Positions 17,225 to 25,476 of a stretch of 64,000 nucleotides of DNA are shown here, one piece after another (positions within the stretch are counted from its first letter, which is position 1; each line of letters opens with the position of its first letter). The stretch comes from Pedobacter psychroterrae. Lineage in GTDB: Bacteria > Bacteroidota > Bacteroidia > Sphingobacteriales > Sphingobacteriaceae. A model generated the notes under the pieces. That model was not told where the DNA came from and made no database searches. It saw only the letters and a list, made by a program, of their open reading frames with translations. The translations under genes were made by a program, and so were the position numbers. The stretch is from positions 124,001 to 188,000 of the forward strand of contig NZ_SJSL01000002.1 of NCBI RefSeq assembly GCF_004331695.1. The letters run 5' to 3'.

Positions 17225-17884
17225 ATGTATAAGAACTGGTGGAAAATATTGGGCGCGGTGCTGGTAGTTTATAGCACGGTATGCGGCTTTTTAGCTGGTG
17301 TGCCTAGTTTGGCTATTCTGAATGAAAGCATCAGAAACCTTTATTTTCATGTTCCGATGTGGTTTGGGATGATCGTTTTGTTTAGCATATCTGTATATTA
17401 CAGTGTGAAATACCTGAGCACCAACGATCCTGATCATGATTTGAAAGCGGTAGAAAGTATCAATATTGGGGTGGTATACGGTATATTGGGCATCGTGACC
17501 GGATCCATCTGGGCCAAGTATACATGGGGACAGGCCTGGAGCTTTGATGTAAAGCAAAACTTTGCGGCGATAGCGCTGTTGCTGTACTTTGCTTACCTGG
17601 TACTGCGCAATGCGATAGACGAGGAACAGAAGCGGGCCAAGATCTCTGCTATATATAACATTTTTGCGTTTCCGATAATGGTGGTGCTGCTGTTTGTGTT
17701 GCCACGTATGGCAGACTCGCTGCATCCGGGCAATGGCGGTAATCCTGGTTTTAACAGTTATGACCTGGATAGCCGTATGCGGGCGGTGTTTTATCCTGCC
17801 TGCCTGGGCTGGATATTGATAGGCTGCTGGATTTATAACCTCAGATACAGGATTCGTAAGATAGAAAACAAACAAAATTCATAA
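17225..17884 (+). CDS. ccmC: Haem-handling protein CcmC
   Basis: The 219-residue, six-pass membrane protein has the CcmC haem-handling tryptophan motif WAKYTWGQAWSFDVKQNF near residues 98-115 and a periplasmic histidine in NLYFHVPMW. CcmC loads haem onto CcmE in cytochrome c maturation System I. It is directly followed, after one base, by a CcmD-like gene. The Trp motif is a Bacteroidota-like variant of the usual WGxxWxWD form. Confidence 0.88.
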   Translation: MYKNWWKILGAVLVVYSTVCGFLAGVPSLAILNESIRNLYFHVPMWFGMIVLFSISVYYSVKYLSTNDPDHDLKAVESINIGVVYGILGIVTGSIWAKYTWGQAWSFDVKQNFAAIALLLYFAYLVLRNAIDEEQKRAKISAIYNIFAFPIMVVLLFVLPRMADSLHPGNGGNPGFNSYDLDSRMRAVFYPACLGWILIGCWIYNLRYRIRKIENKQNS

Positions 17885-17885
17885 A

Positions 17886-18092
17886 ATGAAGAAGTTCATA
17901 ATCGCATTAATTTTGGTATTGAATACCGTACAGTTGTTTGCCCGTGAGACTGGAGTAGAGATGGCAGAGGTGATGCGCAGCAATGGTAAGATATATGTTG
18001 TGGTAGCCTGTGTGGTAATAATACTGCTTGGTTTGTTGGTTTATCTATTCTCTTTGGATAAAAGATTAAAAAAAATAGAAAAAAAATCTTGA
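17886..18092 (+). CDS. ccmD: CcmD-like small membrane protein
   Basis: The 68-residue product has an N-terminal signal-like segment, a short periplasmic part (VEMAEVMRSNGKIYVV), one membrane helix and a basic C-terminus (LDKRLKKIEKKS). Size, topology and position immediately after ccmC match CcmD, which stabilises the CcmABC-CcmE complex. CcmD sequences are poorly conserved, so context is the main evidence. Confidence 0.75.
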   Translation: MKKFIIALILVLNTVQLFARETGVEMAEVMRSNGKIYVVVACVVIILLGLLVYLFSLDKRLKKIEKKS

Positions 18093-18177
18093 GATAAAAA
18101 CCAATTTTAAATTGTTTAATCGTCGTTTTTAGTAGTTTTTTACCGTAGTGTGTCAGTTACACTAAGTGCTTTGCGAT

Positions 18178-18213
18178 TTGCTTTAATCACTTTTTTTAGT
18201 GCAATTTTGCACT
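18178..18213 (+). promoter_or_regulatory. Candidate promoter and operator palindrome for the glutamate dehydrogenase gene
   Basis: TTG at 18178-18180 is followed 21 nt later by CAATTTTG (18202-18209), one mismatch from TAnnTTTG. The -7 element is embedded in a perfect palindrome AGTGCAA-TT-TTGCACT at 18198-18213. A regulator bound there would block the promoter. A related half-site pair CACTAAGTG lies just upstream at about 18160. The start codon is 37 nt downstream. Confidence 0.4.
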
Positions 18214-18250
18214 GTAATAGTAACTTATTTCAATTCATAAAAAACAACTA

Positions 18251-19672
18251 ATGGCTAATTTAGCAAATGACACAAATTTTTTTGCAGACGTATGCAAAAA
18301 TTTTGACAGTGCAGCGCAGTACACTTCCCATCCGGAAGGTCTGTTAACTCAGATTAAAGCTTGTAACAGTGTGTATCGTTTTCAGTTTCCAATTCGCAGG
18401 GGGAATGGGTTTGAAGTTATTGATGCATGGCGCGTAGAACACTCTCATCATATGAGCCCGACCAAAGGCGGGATACGTTATAGTGAGATGGTAAATGAAG
18501 ATGAGGTGATGGCGCTTGCGGCTTTGATGACCTATAAATGTGCCATTGTTAACGTTCCTTTTGGTGGCGCAAAAGGTGGGATCTGTATCAATCCGAAAAA
18601 CTATTCGGTAGCTGAACTGGAAACCATTACCCGTCGTTATACGACAGAATTGATCAAAAAGAATTTTATTGGTCCCGGCATTGATGTTCCTGCTCCTGAT
18701 TATGGATCAGGTGAACGTGAAATGAGCTGGATTGCAGATACTTATATGACTATGAATCCGGGCCAACTGGATGCATTGGGCTGTGTGACAGGAAAGCCTA
18801 TCGCTTTGCATGGGATCCGCGGACGTAAGGAAGCTACCGGTCGCGGGGTTGCCTATGCCGTTAGAGAATGTGTAAATGTGGCTGAGGATATGGCTAAGAT
18901 CGGCTTCAAAGCCGGTTTGGGTGATAAGCGGGTGATTGTACAGGGCTTGGGTAATGTGGGTTACCACTCTGCTAAGTTTCTGGCAGAGTTTGGTGCCACA
19001 ATAGTTGGCCTTTGCGAATTTGAAGGTGCTATCTATAATGCAAATGGATTAAATGTGGATGAGGTATTTGCACATCGTAAAAATACAGGTTCGATACTGG
19101 GCTTTCCGGGTGCGACTGATTTTAAGAACTCAATGGAAGGTTTGGAGCAGCCCTGCGAGATTCTTGTGCCGGCAGCACTGGAGAACCAGTTGACCGTTCA
19201 TAATATAAAAAATATTAAGGCCAGGATTATTGCAGAAGGAGCAAATGGGCCAACTACTCCGGAGGCTGAGACATTGTTTACAGAAATGGGTGGCATGATT
19301 ATCCCTGATATGTATTGCAATGCAGGCGGGGTAACGGTGTCTTACTTTGAATGGCTGAAAAATCTTTCGCATGTGGCTTTTGGACGCATGGAGAATCGCT
19401 ATGCGGAGAATTCAAATGCCAATCTGATCAATACCCTTGAGAACCTGACAGGTAAAAAGATTCCTGCAGAGAACCGTTTAATGATTGTTAAGGGTGCTTC
19501 TGAAATGGAATTGGTAAACTCCGGACTGGAAGATACCATGATCCATTCTTATCACGAGATCAGGGAAAACTTGATTACTAAGCCAGGGGTTGAGACTTTG
19601 AGAACAGCAGCCTTTGTGGGCTCTATCGATAAAATTGCGGTTTCCTACATGAACCTTGGCGTTTGGCCATAA
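18251..19672 (+). CDS. Glu/Leu/Phe/Val dehydrogenase, probably glutamate dehydrogenase
   Basis: The 473-residue protein has the family signature around FGGAKGGICINPKNY with the catalytic lysine, an upstream substrate-binding KGGIRY, and a Rossmann motif QGLGNVGYHSAKFL for NAD(P). Length and sequence fit the group of glutamate dehydrogenases that convert glutamate to 2-oxoglutarate plus ammonia (or the reverse); leucine or another amino acid as substrate is not excluded. It is a single-gene unit: a candidate promoter with a palindrome lies upstream and a strong terminator downstream. Cofactor preference cannot be judged with confidence. Confidence 0.88.
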   Translation: MANLANDTNFFADVCKNFDSAAQYTSHPEGLLTQIKACNSVYRFQFPIRRGNGFEVIDAWRVEHSHHMSPTKGGIRYSEMVNEDEVMALAALMTYKCAIVNVPFGGAKGGICINPKNYSVAELETITRRYTTELIKKNFIGPGIDVPAPDYGSGEREMSWIADTYMTMNPGQLDALGCVTGKPIALHGIRGRKEATGRGVAYAVRECVNVAEDMAKIGFKAGLGDKRVIVQGLGNVGYHSAKFLAEFGATIVGLCEFEGAIYNANGLNVDEVFAHRKNTGSILGFPGATDFKNSMEGLEQPCEILVPAALENQLTVHNIKNIKARIIAEGANGPTTPEAETLFTEMGGMIIPDMYCNAGGVTVSYFEWLKNLSHVAFGRMENRYAENSNANLINTLENLTGKKIPAENRLMIVKGASEMELVNSGLEDTMIHSYHEIRENLITKPGVETLRTAAFVGSIDKIAVSYMNLGVWP

Positions 19673-19696
19673 GAATTTATTTGTTTTTGATTTTTA

Positions 19697-19730
19697 GCCC
19701 GTATTACTAAAAAGTAATGCGGGTTTTTTT
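19697..19730 (+). terminator. Rho-independent terminator after the glutamate dehydrogenase gene
   Basis: CCCGTATTACT at 19698-19708 pairs with AGTAATGCGGG at 19713-19723 (one G-T pair) across an AAAA loop and is followed by seven T residues. It lies 25 bases after the stop codon. Confidence 0.85.
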
Positions 19731-19809
19731 ATTGTCAGAGTTTTGCTATTAGTTGAAAAGCAGGAAATCAATGCTTATTAAATACCGTATATTGTAAGAA
19801 GCAGAATCT

Positions 19810-20469
19810 ATGAAGATTAAGGTAGTAATATGGAGCATGTTATCGGTTCTTTTCGTGGCGTGCGGCGGGGGACAAAATCTGGAAAGTAAAAATGGCTTTG
19901 CGGTACTGCGTGCTCCAAAGCCAGGAGAAAGGGTTGCTAACTTTGCCGGGGGATGTTTTTGGGCAATGCATGAATGTATGATTGAGCTAAAGGGTGTAAA
20001 TACTGTGGTGAGCGGGTATGCCGGCGGCACTAAAGCCAATCCAACTTACGAGGAGGTATTGACCAAAAAAACCGGTCATGCTGAGTCGGTACAGGTATAT
20101 TATGATCCTGCTATTATCAGTTTTGAGCAATTGACGGAAGCATTTTTTCATTCACATGATCCGACGCAGATTGACGGACAGGGCCCTGACAGGGGGTCTG
20201 ACTACCGGTCTGTGGCTTATTATCGGAGTGTAGAAGAGCGGGCCATCATTTTCAGCTTGATGGCCAAGATAGATGCCGGGGGAGGATATGACAATCCGGT
20301 CGCTACCGAAGTTGCTCCTTTCAGTGTTTTTTATCCAGCTGAAATAGCACATCAGGATTATTATCAACTCAATATATTTGACCCGTACATCAGGAACGTA
20401 TCGAAGGCTAAAGTCATGAAACTCAAAAAAACCTTCCCAGATTTGATAAAGAAGGAGTATGTGGATTAG
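19810..20469 (+). CDS. msrA: Peptide-methionine (S)-S-oxide reductase MsrA, predicted lipoprotein
   Basis: The 219-residue protein reduces methionine-S-sulfoxide. It has the catalytic motif GGCFWAMHE (C49, E55), then SGYAGG, and the DPTQIDGQGPDRGSDYRS block that binds the substrate. The N-terminus is a signal peptide ending in a lipobox-like VAC (C18), so it should be a lipoprotein acting in the periplasm or outer membrane. No C-terminal resolving cysteine is visible, so regeneration may rely on an external thiol system or another Cys (C56 is close by). It lies between glutamate dehydrogenase and ccmE. Confidence 0.9.
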   Translation: MKIKVVIWSMLSVLFVACGGGQNLESKNGFAVLRAPKPGERVANFAGGCFWAMHECMIELKGVNTVVSGYAGGTKANPTYEEVLTKKTGHAESVQVYYDPAIISFEQLTEAFFHSHDPTQIDGQGPDRGSDYRSVAYYRSVEERAIIFSLMAKIDAGGGYDNPVATEVAPFSVFYPAEIAHQDYYQLNIFDPYIRNVSKAKVMKLKKTFPDLIKKEYVD

Positions 20470-20531
20470 TCAATAAACTGTCATCATCCCGAATTGGGCT
20501 GCCTTAAAGGATTTTAGGTGCTTATAATTTT

Positions 20532-20539
20532 TATCTTTG
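20532..20539 (+). promoter_or_regulatory. Candidate -7 promoter box for the ccmE-ccmF transcript
   Basis: TATCTTTG fits TAnnTTTG and lies 26 nt before ATG 20566. Since it is inside the longer frame that begins at 20518, it supports the shorter ccmE start. Confidence 0.5.
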
Positions 20540-20565
20540 TCCCTTTCTATAATATTATTAAGACC

Positions 20566-20979
20566 ATGAGAAAGAGTGCAATTATTGGTTTAATTACGAT
20601 AGCGATATGTGTAGGTTTCCTTGTGAGCCTGAGTGCAGATACAAATAGTTATGCTACATTTTCTGAGGCTACTAAAGATTCAAGGGAATTTCATGTGATG
20701 GGATACTGGGAGAAAGACAAGGGAACTCAGTATGATGCACAGAAAGATCCCAACCATTTTGGATTTTACATGAAAGACGAGAAAGGCACTGTAAATAAAG
20801 TGGTTTATAATGGTACTAAACCCCAGGATTTTGAGCGTTCGGAGAAACTGGTATTGATAGGTGAAATGAAAGAGGGTACTTTTTACTGCTCTAAAATACT
20901 CATGAAATGTCCTTCAAAATACAATGACGACCTTGTAGAGGTGAAGCAGGACGGTACAGTAGACGAAAAATACAAATAA
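20566..20979 (+). CDS. ccmE: Haem chaperone CcmE, CxxxY variant
   Basis: This 137-residue protein has one N-terminal membrane anchor and a small beta-barrel domain. CcmE carries haem covalently in the periplasm and passes it to CcmF. In the classical protein the attachment site is HxxxY; here the equivalent stretch reads KCPSKY, with C115 and Y119, so it is a CxxxY-type CcmE, a variant known from some other bacteria and archaea. ATG 20566 gives the usual short cytoplasmic start MRKSAI. It lies 5 bases ahead of ccmF. The C115 call depends on aligning the motif by eye. Confidence 0.85.
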   Translation: MRKSAIIGLITIAICVGFLVSLSADTNSYATFSEATKDSREFHVMGYWEKDKGTQYDAQKDPNHFGFYMKDEKGTVNKVVYNGTKPQDFERSEKLVLIGEMKEGTFYCSKILMKCPSKYNDDLVEVKQDGTVDEKYK

Positions 20980-20984
20980 TCTTA

Positions 20985-23453
20985 ATGGATATACAATTTA
21001 TTGGAGAGAACCTCCTGGCGGGTAAGATCGGCCAATTCTTTATTGTCTTAGCTTTTGGAGCTTCCTTGTTGTCTACCATCTCTTACTTTTTTGCCACACG
21101 TAATAAAGACCTTTCTGATCGGTCATGGACACGTATTGGTCGTATATCTTTCCTGGTAAACTGGGTAGCCATATTGGGTATCGGAGCTACCTTGTTTTAT
21201 CTGATCTTAAATCATTATAACGAATATTATTACGTTTGGGCGCACTCGTCCAAAGCGCTGCCGGTATATTATATCGTTTCTGCCTTTTGGGAAGGGCAGG
21301 AGGGTAGTTTTTGGCTTTGGGCCTTTTGGCAATCATTGCTGGGAGGTATTTTAATCTGGAAAGCAAGGACCTGGGAAAATGGAGTGATGACGGTGGTTGC
21401 GTTTTCGCAGGCATTTTTGACCTCAATGCTGCTGGGCGTGGAAATCTTCGGATCAAGAATAGGAAGCTCGCCTTTTATCCTGCTAAGGGATGCTATGGAT
21501 TTGAAATCGATGGCTCCGGTAGTATTTGCTGATCCTGAGAACTTTAAGAATTATTTGAAATTTATAGTTGACGGCAAGGGATTAAACCCACTGCTTCAGA
21601 ACTATTGGATGGTGATCCACCCGCCTACCTTATTCCTGGGCTTTGCGAGTATGATCGTTCCATTTGCATATGCCGTAACTGGATTGTGGCAGCGTAAATA
21701 TAAAGAATGGGTAAAACCAGCTTTGCCTTGGGCATTGTTTGCCGTAATGATATTGGGTACCGGTATTATAATGGGCTCTTTCTGGGCCTATGAAGCGCTT
21801 AACTTTGGTGGTTTCTGGGCATGGGACCCGGTAGAAAATGCGTCTATTATTCCATGGCTGATGCTGATTGCAGGGGTGCATGTGATGATTGCTTTTAAAA
21901 ATACGGGACATGCTTTTTTTACGGCTATCGTATTGATTATCCTAAGTTTCGTATTGGTATTGTATGCGTCGTTCCTTACCAGGAGCGGTATTTTGGGCGA
22001 TACATCGGTTCACTCGTTTACTGATTTGGGAATGTTTGGCCATTTGATATTGTATAATGTGGTGTTTCTGGCTATCCCAGTGGTACTGCTGATTGTCCGC
22101 TGGAAGGAATTGCCGATTACCAATAAAGACGAAGAGACTTACTCGCGTGAATTTTGGATGTTTATTGGTGCACTGGTAATTACTGTAGCCTGTATCCAGG
22201 TGATTTTCTCTACCTCAGTACCCGTATTTAATGCTGCCTTTGGAACCAACTTCGCTCCTCCGGTAGATGCGATAAAGTATTATAACCAGTGGCAGGCTCC
22301 CTTTGCCATATTGGTGACCATCATTTCAGGCTTTACCCAGTTTATGAAGTATAAAAGAACGGATGTACGTAAGTTTTATAGTTCATTGGTAGCTACATTG
22401 GTGCTGGCTATCGTGATTACAGCGGCATTTGTTTACATAACAGCTGTGTATAACAACCTGATGTATATATTATTGACGTTTAGCTGCGTGTTTGCAGTAT
22501 TGTCAAATGCCAAGATCCTTTCTCAGGGTTTTGGAGGAAAACGTAAGTTGGTCGGCGCTGCAGTTGCACATATAGGTTTTGCCTTATTGCTCCTAGGCGC
22601 ATTGGTAGCCGCGGCAACCAGTAAGCCTATTTCATTGAATGCCTCCAATTTCATTCCAGTAAAAGATTTTGAGAAAGCAGACAAGCCGGGTGAAAATATT
22701 GTGCTTTACAAGAATGAGCCTAAGAAAATGGGTAAATATACAGTTACCTATATCAGTGATACCCTTGTAGCACCGAATACTTTCTTTAAGCTGAACTTTA
22801 AAGTTTATGATGAGAAGAGCGGAAAGATTAAAGAAGATTTTGAATTGAACCCGCATATCCAATCGAACGAAACGATGGGACTAATTGCTTCGCCGGATAC
22901 CAAGCATTACCTGACCAGGGACATTTACACGCACATTACCAGTGCGCCTGAGCCGGAAGCTGCGCATGAAGATCATGAAGGGCATAGCGAAGAAGAGAAT
23001 TATAAAGCACCGAGGATAATGCAGGTAAGTGAGGGAGATACGCTGCATACCAGCAGTGGTGTGCTGACTGTAAAAGCGCTAAACAATAAGCCCCAGGCTA
23101 AAAGCCTGGTATTGGCTGAAAGTGATATTGCTGTTGGGATGCCATTGGAAATAGACGTAAACGGTAAAATATACAAGACCGAGCCGATCTTCCTGATAAA
23201 GGGCAATAATGTGTTTGATTTTGCGCGTAATATTGATGAACTGGGTATGCGGTTTAGATTTACTAAGGTGCTTCCTGATGTAGGGAAAGTGGAACTGCAG
23301 GTGTTTGAAAAACCTCAGCAGGCTAAAGACTGGGTGGTATTTAAATCTATAGAATTCCCTTTTATTAACCTCTATTGGGTAGGTACAATTGTAATGGTAA
23401 TAGGATTTATCATTTCCATATTCAGAAGACAAAAGGAAGTTAAGACGCCCTGA
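20985..23453 (+). CDS. ccmF: Cytochrome c haem lyase subunit CcmF
   Basis: The 822-residue multi-pass protein has the CcmF landmarks: EGQEGSFWLW early, MVIHPPTLFLG, and the Trp-rich haem site NFGGFWAWDPVENAS near residue 270, then many further helices, a large periplasmic domain and a final membrane helix. CcmF with CcmH attaches haem from CcmE to apocytochrome c. The C-terminal periplasmic part contains a short His/Glu-rich run (HEDHEGHSEEE). No ccmH-type gene is nearby. The stop codon overlaps the next ATG by one base (TGATG), indicating translational coupling to a DUF2520 gene. Confidence 0.92.
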   Translation: MDIQFIGENLLAGKIGQFFIVLAFGASLLSTISYFFATRNKDLSDRSWTRIGRISFLVNWVAILGIGATLFYLILNHYNEYYYVWAHSSKALPVYYIVSAFWEGQEGSFWLWAFWQSLLGGILIWKARTWENGVMTVVAFSQAFLTSMLLGVEIFGSRIGSSPFILLRDAMDLKSMAPVVFADPENFKNYLKFIVDGKGLNPLLQNYWMVIHPPTLFLGFASMIVPFAYAVTGLWQRKYKEWVKPALPWALFAVMILGTGIIMGSFWAYEALNFGGFWAWDPVENASIIPWLMLIAGVHVMIAFKNTGHAFFTAIVLIILSFVLVLYASFLTRSGILGDTSVHSFTDLGMFGHLILYNVVFLAIPVVLLIVRWKELPITNKDEETYSREFWMFIGALVITVACIQVIFSTSVPVFNAAFGTNFAPPVDAIKYYNQWQAPFAILVTIISGFTQFMKYKRTDVRKFYSSLVATLVLAIVITAAFVYITAVYNNLMYILLTFSCVFAVLSNAKILSQGFGGKRKLVGAAVAHIGFALLLLGALVAAATSKPISLNASNFIPVKDFEKADKPGENIVLYKNEPKKMGKYTVTYISDTLVAPNTFFKLNFKVYDEKSGKIKEDFELNPHIQSNETMGLIASPDTKHYLTRDIYTHITSAPEPEAAHEDHEGHSEEENYKAPRIMQVSEGDTLHTSSGVLTVKALNNKPQAKSLVLAESDIAVGMPLEIDVNGKIYKTEPIFLIKGNNVFDFARNIDELGMRFRFTKVLPDVGKVELQVFEKPQQAKDWVVFKSIEFPFINLYWVGTIVMVIGFIISIFRRQKEVKTP

Positions 23454-24211
23454 TGAAAATCGTTTGCATAGGATCTGGAAATGTGGCAACACATATGGCT
23501 GGTGAATTTAAGAAAAAAGGCCATGACCTGATCCAGGTGTGGAGCAGAAATTCAGCTCATGCTGAGGTTTTAGCAAGTTCGCTGGCGTCAATGGCGATGA
23601 CAGATTTAGCTGAAATTGATTTAAATGCAGACCTATACCTGATCGCTATTAAAGATAATGCGATTTCTTCAGTGGTGAGGGCATTAGGTGATGTAAATGG
23701 TCTTGTTGTCCATACTTCTGGAGCTACTTCTATTGCTGAACTGGATCGCTTTAGCTCGCACGGTGTGTTATATCCATTGCAGACTTTTTCGAAGGCTAAA
23801 GCTGTCGATTTTAAGGATATCCCTTTGTGTATAGAAGCGACAGATGCTGATTCTTTAGATAAACTAAGAACTATTGCAGCGGAATTAAGTAAGCTGGTAT
23901 ATGAAGTAGACAGTGATAAACGTGAAATATTGCACCTGTCGGCCGTGTTTGCCTGTAATTTTGTAAACCATATGTATAATCTGGGCGCGCAGGTGCTTAG
24001 GTCTCATGATCTGGACTTTGAAATGTTAAGGCCGCTGATTATGGAAACAGCAATGAAAGTTCAGACGGAAATGCCGGTCAATGTACAGACAGGACCCGCT
24101 GTGCGTGATGATGAACAAACGATATTAAAACACCTGGAGCTATTGGAAAGCTCACCGCATTTGAAAGAGATTTATCAAACTTTGAGCGAAAGCATTAAAA
24201 AATCGAATTAA
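23453..24211 (+). CDS. Rossmann-fold and DUF2520 domain-containing protein
   Basis: The 252-residue protein starts with a nucleotide-binding Rossmann motif (IVCIGSGNVATHMAGEF) and contains HTSGATSI and GVLYPLQTFSKA in the middle, followed by an all-helical domain typical of DUF2520 (LSAVFACNFVNHMY). The family resembles ketopantoate reductase and pyrroline-5-carboxylate reductase folds and is likely an NAD(P)-dependent oxidoreductase of unknown substrate. It overlaps ccmF by one base. Confidence 0.85.
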   Translation: MKIVCIGSGNVATHMAGEFKKKGHDLIQVWSRNSAHAEVLASSLASMAMTDLAEIDLNADLYLIAIKDNAISSVVRALGDVNGLVVHTSGATSIAELDRFSSHGVLYPLQTFSKAKAVDFKDIPLCIEATDADSLDKLRTIAAELSKLVYEVDSDKREILHLSAVFACNFVNHMYNLGAQVLRSHDLDFEMLRPLIMETAMKVQTEMPVNVQTGPAVRDDEQTILKHLELLESSPHLKEIYQTLSESIKKSN

Positions 24212-24237
24212 TAGTATCAATTGCGAGTTTAGGTGCT

Positions 24238-24245
24238 TATTTTTG
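24238..24245 (+). promoter_or_regulatory. Candidate -7 promoter box for the ferredoxin-iscX-kdsC run
   Basis: TATTTTTG fits TAnnTTTG and ends 10 nt before ATG 24256, suggesting a very short leader and an extra promoter inside the ccm-linked operon. Confidence 0.45.
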
Positions 24246-24255
24246 AACACGAATT

Positions 24256-24588
24256 ATGAGTATTTTTAAATTAAAAATAAATTTTGAAGAGAAAGGCAAG
24301 GAACCTCTCGAACTACCAATAGCCGGTGGGGAATCAGTATTGGATGCCTGTCTGGACAATGGAATAGAGCTGCAGCATAATTGCGGTGGTGTTTGCGGTT
24401 GCAGTACCTGCCATGTATATGTGCTGAAGGGAATGGACAATATCCAGGAGATCTCTGAAAAAGAAGAAGATTTTATAGACAGGGCAGTGCGCCCAAGGAT
24501 TACCTCTAGACTAGGATGTCAGTGTGTAGTAATAGACGGCGATATAGAAGTAACCATACCAGACCAATCAGAATTTTTAGGTCACTAA
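24256..24588 (+). CDS. fdx: ISC-type 2Fe-2S ferredoxin
   Basis: The 110-residue protein has the adrenodoxin/ISC ferredoxin cluster ligands C43, C49, C52 (HNCGGVCGCSTCH) and a fourth at C88 in RLGCQC. This type donates electrons to Fe-S cluster assembly on IscU. It is followed 21 bases later by iscX, and hscA is encoded elsewhere in the window, which together point to an ISC-type system with dispersed genes. Confidence 0.9.
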   Translation: MSIFKLKINFEEKGKEPLELPIAGGESVLDACLDNGIELQHNCGGVCGCSTCHVYVLKGMDNIQEISEKEEDFIDRAVRPRITSRLGCQCVVIDGDIEVTIPDQSEFLGH

Positions 24589-24609
24589 ATTCACTAAATC
24601 AATAAGAGA

Positions 24610-24855
24610 ATGATGGAAGATAAATTTGCTTTACCCATATACTGGAATGACCATGAGGATATAGCTCAGGAATTATATGAGAAATTTGGTGACGATTTTA
24701 ATGAAGCTAAAATATACCGGATCAGGTTTACCGAGTTGATAGAATGGGTATTGGAATTACCTAATTTTAAGGGAACCAGAGAAGAAAGCAGTGAAGGTCA
24801 TCTGGAGCAGATCCAATCTGCCTGGGTGTACGAATGGAGAGATAACCAGGACTAG
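24610..24855 (+). CDS. iscX: Fe-S cluster assembly protein IscX
   Basis: The 81-residue acidic protein matches IscX in length and in the pattern YWNDHEDIAQELYEKF, IRFTELIEWVLEL and a C-terminal IQSAWVYEWRD. IscX binds the cysteine desulfurase IscS and modulates cluster assembly. It is flanked by ferredoxin upstream and kdsC 4 bases downstream. Confidence 0.87.
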   Translation: MMEDKFALPIYWNDHEDIAQELYEKFGDDFNEAKIYRIRFTELIEWVLELPNFKGTREESSEGHLEQIQSAWVYEWRDNQD

Positions 24856-24859
24856 CACT

Positions 24860-25387
24860 ATGTTTCTGCAAAAGCTCAAAGACATTACTACAGTGATATT
24901 TGACGTTGATGGTGTGCTAACCAATGGGGACATCCTTGCATCAGATAGTGGTGAATTTTTGCGGACTTTTAACATCAAAGATGGTTATGCATTGCAGCTG
25001 GCTGTGAAACGTGGTTATCTGGTCTGTGTGATCTCGGGTGGTCATGGTCTGGCCATGCAAAGGCGATTTGAAGGCCTTGGTATACCCGAAATATTTTTGG
25101 GAGTATCTGATAAGGTTGGTGTGTATGATACGCTATTGACTAAATACAGCCTCAGCAATGAAGAGATCTTGTACATGGGGGATGATATCCCAGATCTTAA
25201 AATAATGCAGCTTGTAGGCCTGCCCACCTGTCCCGCAGATGCGGTTCCGGAGATCAAAGCGGTCTCAGAATATGTTTCTCCTCATGAAGGGGGTAGAATG
25301 GCTGTGCGCGACATCATTGAAAAAGTGATGCGGGTACAGGGGAAGTGGTTTGATGAAAACCCTTCGGCGGCCGACTCAGGAAAATAG
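24860..25387 (+). CDS. kdsC: KdsC-like HAD phosphatase (3-deoxy-D-manno-octulosonate 8-phosphate phosphatase)
   Basis: The 175-residue C0-type HAD hydrolase has motif I VIFDVDGVLTNG, motif II VISG, a lysine in SDKVGVYD, and motif IV YMGDDIPDLKIM. KdsC releases phosphate from KDO-8-phosphate for lipid A core synthesis. A start at ATG 24860, 4 bases after iscX, gives the family N-terminus; a longer frame overlapping iscX exists but is rejected. A close alternative is a phosphatase for another sugar acid. Confidence 0.87.
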   Translation: MFLQKLKDITTVIFDVDGVLTNGDILASDSGEFLRTFNIKDGYALQLAVKRGYLVCVISGGHGLAMQRRFEGLGIPEIFLGVSDKVGVYDTLLTKYSLSNEEILYMGDDIPDLKIMQLVGLPTCPADAVPEIKAVSEYVSPHEGGRMAVRDIIEKVMRVQGKWFDENPSAADSGK

Positions 25388-25476
25388 GGCGGCTTACTGC
25401 AACAAGTATGTTACGTTAGCCCATTAAACCTCCAGTGCTTTTTCTCCTCTATATCCTACAAAACATAAACAACAGT

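Noticed and set aside
17291-17875. A 194-codon minus-strand frame opposite ccmC
   Set aside because: Antisense of a conserved membrane protein; composition rich in His, Arg and Gln is typical of shadow translation.
19810-20469. MsrA as a truncated gene lacking C-terminal resolving cysteines
   Set aside because: The catalytic core is complete and many MsrA proteins lack the C-terminal cysteine, so it is not called broken.
24791-24859. Longer start for kdsC overlapping iscX
   Set aside because: The extra residues come from the iscX reading region in another frame and do not belong to the HAD family N-terminus.
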